A DNA stretch of 64,000 bases from Agromyces ramosus (GTDB lineage: Bacteria; Actinomycetota; Actinomycetes; Actinomycetales; Microbacteriaceae). A program made the position numbers and the translations under genes. The stretch covers positions 2,170,001 to 2,234,000 of the forward strand of contig NZ_JAUSYY010000001.1 in the NCBI RefSeq assembly GCF_030817175.1. Reading direction: 5' to 3'. The notes under the pieces were generated by a model. It did no database searches. It had not been told where the DNA came from and saw nothing but the letters and a program-made list of their open reading frames with translations. Positions 59,645-64,000 of the stretch are shown piece after piece (position 1 is the first letter of the stretch; each line of letters starts with the position of its first letter).

Positions 59645-60076
59645 ATGCAGAAAATCATGACGTCCACAGCACTCCTCTTCGCCGGCGCGCTGCTCCTCAC
59701 GGGCTGTGCCGCAGGTGGGGGCGGCGCTGAGGCGAGCGCCTCAGCCGACCCGTGCGAGGCGGTGCGCGTCGAGGTGCGCGACATCTCGAACGGTGCGCAG
59801 AACGCGCTCACGGCCGGCGGCGAGCCTGCCGACGTGCAGGCATCGCTCGAGGGCTACAGCGAGCGTGTCGACGCGCTCGACGAGTCGGCCGGCGACGACG
59901 AGGCGGTCTCCGACGCCCTCGAGGCACTCGGTGAGAAGATCGACGACGCCGCCGAGTTCGCTGCGACGCTGCCCGCCGCCCCCGAGGCGGAGGTCGACGC
60001 CGATGCGGTGGCCGAGCACCAGACGGCCATTCAGGAGTCGGCTGCTGAAGTGACGTCGGCCTGCGGCGCAGAGTAA
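59645..60076 (+). CDS. Small secreted lipoprotein (143 aa)
   Basis: A 143-residue protein with a lipobox (LLLTGCA, Cys about residue 21) after an N-terminal signal (STALLFAGALLL). The mature part is acidic and helical (EALGEKIDDAAEFAATLPAA) with a Cys near each end, C36-like and C140, which may form a disulfide. No known domain. A longer frame from 59462 is not supported: ATG 59645 directly precedes the signal peptide. Confidence 0.65.
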   Translation: MQKIMTSTALLFAGALLLTGCAAGGGGAEASASADPCEAVRVEVRDISNGAQNALTAGGEPADVQASLEGYSERVDALDESAGDDEAVSDALEALGEKIDDAAEFAATLPAAPEAEVDADAVAEHQTAIQESAAEVTSACGAE

Positions 60077-60137
60077 CGCGCCGCTCCGGCACCTGACCGG
60101 CGCGTGGCATCCGATCGACGGATGCCACGCGCCGTCG

Positions 60138-61067
60138 TCATGAGGCGGCCTTCTTCTTCGGCGACGCCTTCTTCTCGTCGCTCGACGATGCCTTCTTCTT
60201 CGCGGGTGCCTTCTTCTCCCCCGTGCCCGCCTTCGATCCGCCCGACCCGGATTTCGAGCCCGTTCCGCCCTTCGCCCCATCGCCGCGCTTCGCCGCGATC
60301 GACTGCCGCAGCGCCTCCATCAGGTCGATGACCTCGCCGCCCGCCTCTTCCTCGGGCTGCTCGCCGAAGGTGGCCGCGGTGTCGAGGCCCTCGCCCTGCT
60401 CGAGCTTCGCCTTGATGAGGGTGCGCAGTTCCTCCTGGTACTCGTCGACGTACTGCTCGGGCTCGAAGTCCGAGACGAGGCTCTCGACGAGCTGCTTCGA
60501 GAGGTCGAGCTCCTTGGCCGAGATCTTCACGGGCTCGTCGAGCGACTTGAACTCCGCCGCGCGCACCTCGTCGCTCCACAGCAGGGTCTGCACGACGAGC
60601 ACGTCGCCATGCACCCGCAGGGCGGCCAGGCGGGACTTCTGGCGCAGCGCCATCTGCACGATCGCCGTTCGGTCGGTGGATTCGAGCGTGCGCCGCAGCA
60701 GCACGTAGGCCTTCGACGAGGCGGAGTCCGGTTCGAGGTAGTAACTGCGGTCGAACATGATCGGATCGATCTGCTCGTTCGGCACGAACTCGAGCACCTC
60801 GATCTCGCGACTGCGCTCGGCGGGCAGCGACTTCAGGTCTTCGTCGGTGATGACCACGGTCTGCTCACCGTCGTCGTAGGCCTTGTCGATGTTCTTGTAG
60901 TCGACGACCTTGCCGCAGACCTCGCACTTGCGCTGGTAGCGGATGCGCCCACCATCTTCGTCGTGCACCTGGTGCAGGGACACGTCGTGGTCCTCGGTGG
61001 CGCTGTACAACTTGACGGGCACATTGACAAGGCCGAATGTGACCGCCCCCTTCCAGACGGCTCGCAT
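60138..61067 (-). CDS. ku: DNA end-binding protein Ku
   Basis: A 309-residue bacterial Ku, which forms a ring on double-strand break ends and recruits LigD. The core domain is residues 1-250 (AVWKGAVTFGLVNVPVKLYSA, then a CxxC-like YQRKCEVCGKVVD and KSLPAERSREIEVLEFV). A Lys/Ala/Ser-rich tail from 260 to 309 is typical of actinobacterial Ku and aids DNA binding. Its start is divergent from ligD, 57 bases apart, so a shared promoter region is likely. Confidence 0.93.
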   Translation of the reverse strand: MRAVWKGAVTFGLVNVPVKLYSATEDHDVSLHQVHDEDGGRIRYQRKCEVCGKVVDYKNIDKAYDDGEQTVVITDEDLKSLPAERSREIEVLEFVPNEQIDPIMFDRSYYLEPDSASSKAYVLLRRTLESTDRTAIVQMALRQKSRLAALRVHGDVLVVQTLLWSDEVRAAEFKSLDEPVKISAKELDLSKQLVESLVSDFEPEQYVDEYQEELRTLIKAKLEQGEGLDTAATFGEQPEEEAGGEVIDLMEALRQSIAAKRGDGAKGGTGSKSGSGGSKAGTGEKKAPAKKKASSSDEKKASPKKKAAS

Positions 61068-61124
61068 GCCTCAAGTACACACCCCTTCCGCCGCTCCAAG
61101 CTAGCCCGATGCCAAGATGGGGAC

Positions 61125-63530
61125 ATGGCTGAGGGCTCGCGGCACCTCGTCGAGGTCGATGGTCGGAGACTCCGGCTGACGAATCTCGACAAGGTCATGT
61201 ATCCCGAGACGGGCATGACCAAGGGCGAGGTGATCTCCTACTACGCGGAGGTCGCCGACGTCATGGTGCCGCTCGTCGCCGGTCGGCCGGTGACGCGCAA
61301 GCGGTGGGTCCACGGCGTCGGCACGGCGGATGCCCCTGGCCAGGTCTTCTTCGAGAAGGCACTCGCCGAGCACGCGCCCGACTGGGTGCGGCGCGGGGTC
61401 ATCGAGCATTCCGACGGTCCCAAGACGTACCCGATCGCCGACAATCGTGCCACGCTCGTGTGGCTCGCGCAGCAGGCGTCGCTCGAGGTGCACGTGCCCC
61501 AGTGGCGGTTCCGGCCCGACGGATCGCGCGGGAACCCCGATCGCATGGTGTTCGACCTCGACCCCGGTGAGGGCATGGGCCTCGTGGAGTGCGCCGAAGT
61601 GGCACGGCTCGTGCGCGTCATCCTCGAGGGCATGGGCCTCGAGGCCTTCCCGGTGACGAGCGGCAGCAAGGGCCTCCACCTGTACGCGCCGCTCGACGGG
61701 TCGCAGACCTCCCAGCAGGCCTCGGAGATCGCGCACGAGCTCGCGAAGGCGCTGGAGGCCGACCACCCCGAGCTCATCGTGTCGAGCATGCGCAAGACGC
61801 TCCGCGAACGACGGGTGCTCATCGACTGGAGCCAGAACAACCAGAACAAGACCACGATCGCGCCCTACTCCCTGCGAGGGCGGTCGCGTCCGACGGTGGC
61901 CGCGCCCCGCACGTGGGAGGAACTCGACGATCCCGGGCTTCGCCATCTCGACGCAAACGACGTGCTCGCACGGCTCACCGACGGCCTCGACCCCACGGCC
62001 CCGCTCGCCGGCTCGGGCGGTGGCGCGGCGGGCCCGCTCGGCACCTACCTCTCGATGCGCACGAGCGGCGTCACCCCCGAGCCCATGCCCGGCTCCAGCT
62101 GGGGCGAACCGGGCGAGGGCCCGCCGCGGTTCGTGATCCAGGAGCACCATGCGAGGCGCCTGCACTTCGACCTCCGGCTCGAGCGCGACGGCGTGCTGAA
62201 GAGCTGGGCGGTGCCCAAGGGCGTGCCCGAGACATCCGGCGTCAACCACCTCGCCGTGCAGACCGAAGACCATCCGATGGAGTACGCGACGTTCGAGGGC
62301 ACGATCCCGGCTGGGGAGTACGGTGCAGGGTCGATGACCATCTGGGACGACGGCACGTATGCGACCGAGAAGTGGCGCGACGACGAGATCATCATCGACG
62401 TCGACGGGCGGCCCGGTGGGCCCCTCGGCGGCACCGTGCGCCTCGCGCTCATCCGCACCGACGGCCGCGGCGAGAAGAGCAGCTGGCTGCTGCACCGCAT
62501 GAAGGACCAGCGGCCAGGGCACTGGAGCCCGAAGGCGCGGCGAGCGGCGAACGCAGAGGTGGAGCCGATCCGTGAACGTCCGATGCTCGCCACGACCGGC
62601 ACGCTCGGCCTGCTCGCCGGGGAGGAGTGGGCGCTCGAGTGGAAGTGGGACGGCATCCGGGTGCTCGCGAGAGCCGGCGGCGGCGGCATCCGGCTGCTGA
62701 GCCGCAACGGCATCGACATCACTGCCCGGTATCCCGAGTTCGCGGCGCTGCCCGCGGTGCTCGAGGCGGATGCCCTCGTCGACGGCGAGATCGTCGCGCT
62801 CGACGATGCAGGGCGCCCGAGCTTCGGCCTGCTCCAGCAGCGCATGGGCCTCACGAAGCCTCGCGAGATCGAGCGGGTGGCGGCGACCGTGCCGGCACGG
62901 CTCGTGCTGTTCGACGTGCTCGAGGTCGGCGGCGAGTCGGTCATCGAAGCGCCGTACCTCGAACGCCGGACCCGCCTCGAACGGCTCGTGCGGCGCACGG
63001 GCGGCGTGCCCATCGAGGTGCCGGGCCCCGCCGAGGGAACCCCGGCCGAAGCGCTCGCGGAGAGCCGGCTACTCGGCCTCGAGGGCATCGTCGCGAAGCG
63101 GCCCCACGCTCGCTACCGCCCGGGCGTGCGCTCCGACGACTGGGTGAAGCTGAAGGTCACCCGAACGCAGGAGGTCGTCATCGGGGGGTATCGCCGCGGT
63201 ACCGGAACCCGCGCGGGCCGCATCCGCTCGCTGCTGCTCGGAATCCCGGGAGCGCAGGGCCTCGAGTACGTGGGCCGGGTCGGCTCCGGATTCCGCGAGA
63301 TCGAGCTCGACCGCCTCCTCGCGGCGCTGCGCCCGCTCGAGCAGCCGGCGTCGGCGTTCGTGGAGGTGCCGCCGGCCGATGCCCCCGACGCCGTGTGGGT
63401 GAGGCCCGAACTGGTCGGCGAGATCGAGCTCAGCGACTGGACCACGACGGGCGTCGCCCGCCACCCGCGGTGGCGGGGCCTCCGCCCCGACAAATCGCCC
63501 GATGACGTGCAGCGCGAGGAGCCCGAATGA
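61125..63530 (+). CDS. ligD: Multifunctional ATP-dependent DNA ligase LigD
   Basis: An 801-residue non-homologous end-joining enzyme in the order polymerase, phosphoesterase, ligase. The polymerase domain (about 1-270) has DLDPGE with D144 and D146. The 3'-phosphoesterase (about 310-460) has HHARRLHFDLRLE. The ligase (about 480-795) has the nucleotidyl Lys507 in EWKWDGIR. ATG 61125 is chosen because the conserved start MAEGSRHLVEVDGR begins there; the upstream frame is a shadow of ku. It acts with Ku in break repair. The stop overlaps the next ATG by 4 bases. Confidence 0.93.
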   Translation: MAEGSRHLVEVDGRRLRLTNLDKVMYPETGMTKGEVISYYAEVADVMVPLVAGRPVTRKRWVHGVGTADAPGQVFFEKALAEHAPDWVRRGVIEHSDGPKTYPIADNRATLVWLAQQASLEVHVPQWRFRPDGSRGNPDRMVFDLDPGEGMGLVECAEVARLVRVILEGMGLEAFPVTSGSKGLHLYAPLDGSQTSQQASEIAHELAKALEADHPELIVSSMRKTLRERRVLIDWSQNNQNKTTIAPYSLRGRSRPTVAAPRTWEELDDPGLRHLDANDVLARLTDGLDPTAPLAGSGGGAAGPLGTYLSMRTSGVTPEPMPGSSWGEPGEGPPRFVIQEHHARRLHFDLRLERDGVLKSWAVPKGVPETSGVNHLAVQTEDHPMEYATFEGTIPAGEYGAGSMTIWDDGTYATEKWRDDEIIIDVDGRPGGPLGGTVRLALIRTDGRGEKSSWLLHRMKDQRPGHWSPKARRAANAEVEPIRERPMLATTGTLGLLAGEEWALEWKWDGIRVLARAGGGGIRLLSRNGIDITARYPEFAALPAVLEADALVDGEIVALDDAGRPSFGLLQQRMGLTKPREIERVAATVPARLVLFDVLEVGGESVIEAPYLERRTRLERLVRRTGGVPIEVPGPAEGTPAEALAESRLLGLEGIVAKRPHARYRPGVRSDDWVKLKVTRTQEVVIGGYRRGTGTRAGRIRSLLLGIPGAQGLEYVGRVGSGFREIELDRLLAALRPLEQPASAFVEVPPADAPDAVWVRPELVGEIELSDWTTTGVARHPRWRGLRPDKSPDDVQREEPE

Positions 63531-64000
63531 GCGATCCCGAGGTGAAAGACGAGGAGCACCGCGACGACCGCGATGCGGGGAGCGACACCGAGCGCGACGT
63601 CGAGGAGCGTCGACACGGTGTGAAGCGGGTCGTCGGCCTGCTCGGGCCCGGACTCATCACCGGCGCCTCCGACGACGATCCGTCGGGCATCGCGACGTAC
63701 GCGCAGGCGGGTGCGATCTACGGGTACGGCACGCTCTGGACGGTGCCCGTCGTGCTCCCGCTCATGATCGCCGTGCAGGAGATCTGCGACCGCACCGCCT
63801 CCGCCACCGGCAAGAGCCTCGGCGCGCTGGCGCGGGAGCGGTTCACGGGCGGCTGGCGCATCGTGATCCTGCTGCTCGTGGTCGCGCTGTTCGCCGCGAA
63901 CGGGCTGAACGCCGCCGCCGACCTGCTCGCCGTCGGCGAGGGCATGGAGCTGCTGCACGCCGGTCCAGCCCAGCTCTGGAGCGCGGTCGCCGGCCTCGGC
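63527..64000 (+). CDS. NRAMP-family divalent metal transporter (3' end beyond window)
   Basis: The N-terminal 158 residues of an NRAMP-type membrane transporter. A charged N-tail (about 1-40) precedes GPGLITGASDDDPSGIATYAQAGA, the conserved first transmembrane segment. Here it has DDDPSG instead of the classical DPGN, as in many uncharacterised actinobacterial homologues. Further helices follow (TVPVVLPLMIAVQEICD; IVILLLVVALFAANGLNA). Its start overlaps the ligD stop by 4 bases, which is unexpected for a DNA-repair gene. Confidence 0.8.
   Translation, partial: MSDPEVKDEEHRDDRDAGSDTERDVEERRHGVKRVVGLLGPGLITGASDDDPSGIATYAQAGAIYGYGTLWTVPVVLPLMIAVQEICDRTASATGKSLGALARERFTGGWRIVILLLVVALFAANGLNAAADLLAVGEGMELLHAGPAQLWSAVAGLG

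Noticed and set aside
60609..61124. An N-terminal extension of LigD upstream of 61125
   Set aside because: The extension is antisense to the ku gene and shadow-like; the conserved LigD polymerase domain begins at ATG 61125.

Overview
The window comes from a high-GC actinobacterium, most likely a member of the Microbacteriaceae (Agromyces/Microbacterium-like). The evidence is the GC-rich codon use, the frequent 4-base ATGA/GTGA gene overlaps, a DUF2510 membrane protein, an SCO6880-type conjugation system and a Ku/LigD end-joining pair. The placement below class level is inference.

Layout. (1) Bases 1-9773 are the early region of a prophage. A minus-strand operon (helicase, RusA resolvase, DUF2303, RecT annealing protein, YqaJ-type exonuclease, SbcC/RecF-like ATPase, small proteins, AlpA/Cro-like regulators) faces three plus-strand helix-turn-helix regulators. 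(2) A 25-bp tRNA 3'-end-like sequence at 9876-9900 is repeated exactly at 56367-56391. The 46.5 kb between the copies looks like one integrative and conjugative element (ICE), with its tyrosine integrase (9968-11068) just inside the left copy. Neither copy has the 5' part of a tRNA, so the intact tRNA probably lies left of the window and the prophage and ICE are tandemly integrated at it. (3) Chromosomal genes resume at 56445: a dihydrofolate-reductase-like protein, an HxlR regulator with two palindromic operators, an acetyltransferase, a HupE-like membrane protein, a lipoprotein, Ku, LigD and an NRAMP transporter.

Inside the ICE: accessory genes (11509-16529), an adaptor/ATPase/permease ABC exporter (16691-19685), a complete type I restriction-modification operon (20713-26406), a plasmid-like control/replication/coupling module (26760-31901: XRE repressor, Xis-like protein, winged-helix protein, four 24-bp repeats, DUF2637, an origin-like inverted repeat, replication-relaxation protein, type IV coupling protein), a 2305-residue secreted RHS/PA14 toxin ending in an HExxH domain with an overlapping lipoprotein gene (32477-39882), a DprA-like gene, ParB, and a type IV secretion operon (44866-52799: zinc-ribbon ParA-like ATPase, VirB2-like, VirB8-like, VirB6/TrbL-like, SCO6880, VirB4-like, peptidoglycan hydrolase).

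The most unusual signal is a family of four structured 5'-leader elements of about 150-190 nt (minus strand 40974-41126; plus strand 41255-41430, 42745-42923, 52866-53057). Each ends just upstream of the start of a different ICE gene (DprA-like, 41454, ParB, 53070). Base pairing is conserved while the paired sequences differ, and three copies share an invariant GCTTAGCAACCGCT. This looks like a cis-regulatory RNA co-ordinating ICE genes; I do not recognise it as a known family. Other notable points are two apparent homopolymer frameshifts in conjugation genes, an extended inverted repeat that could be oriT or a replication origin, and the lack of a recognisable relaxase.
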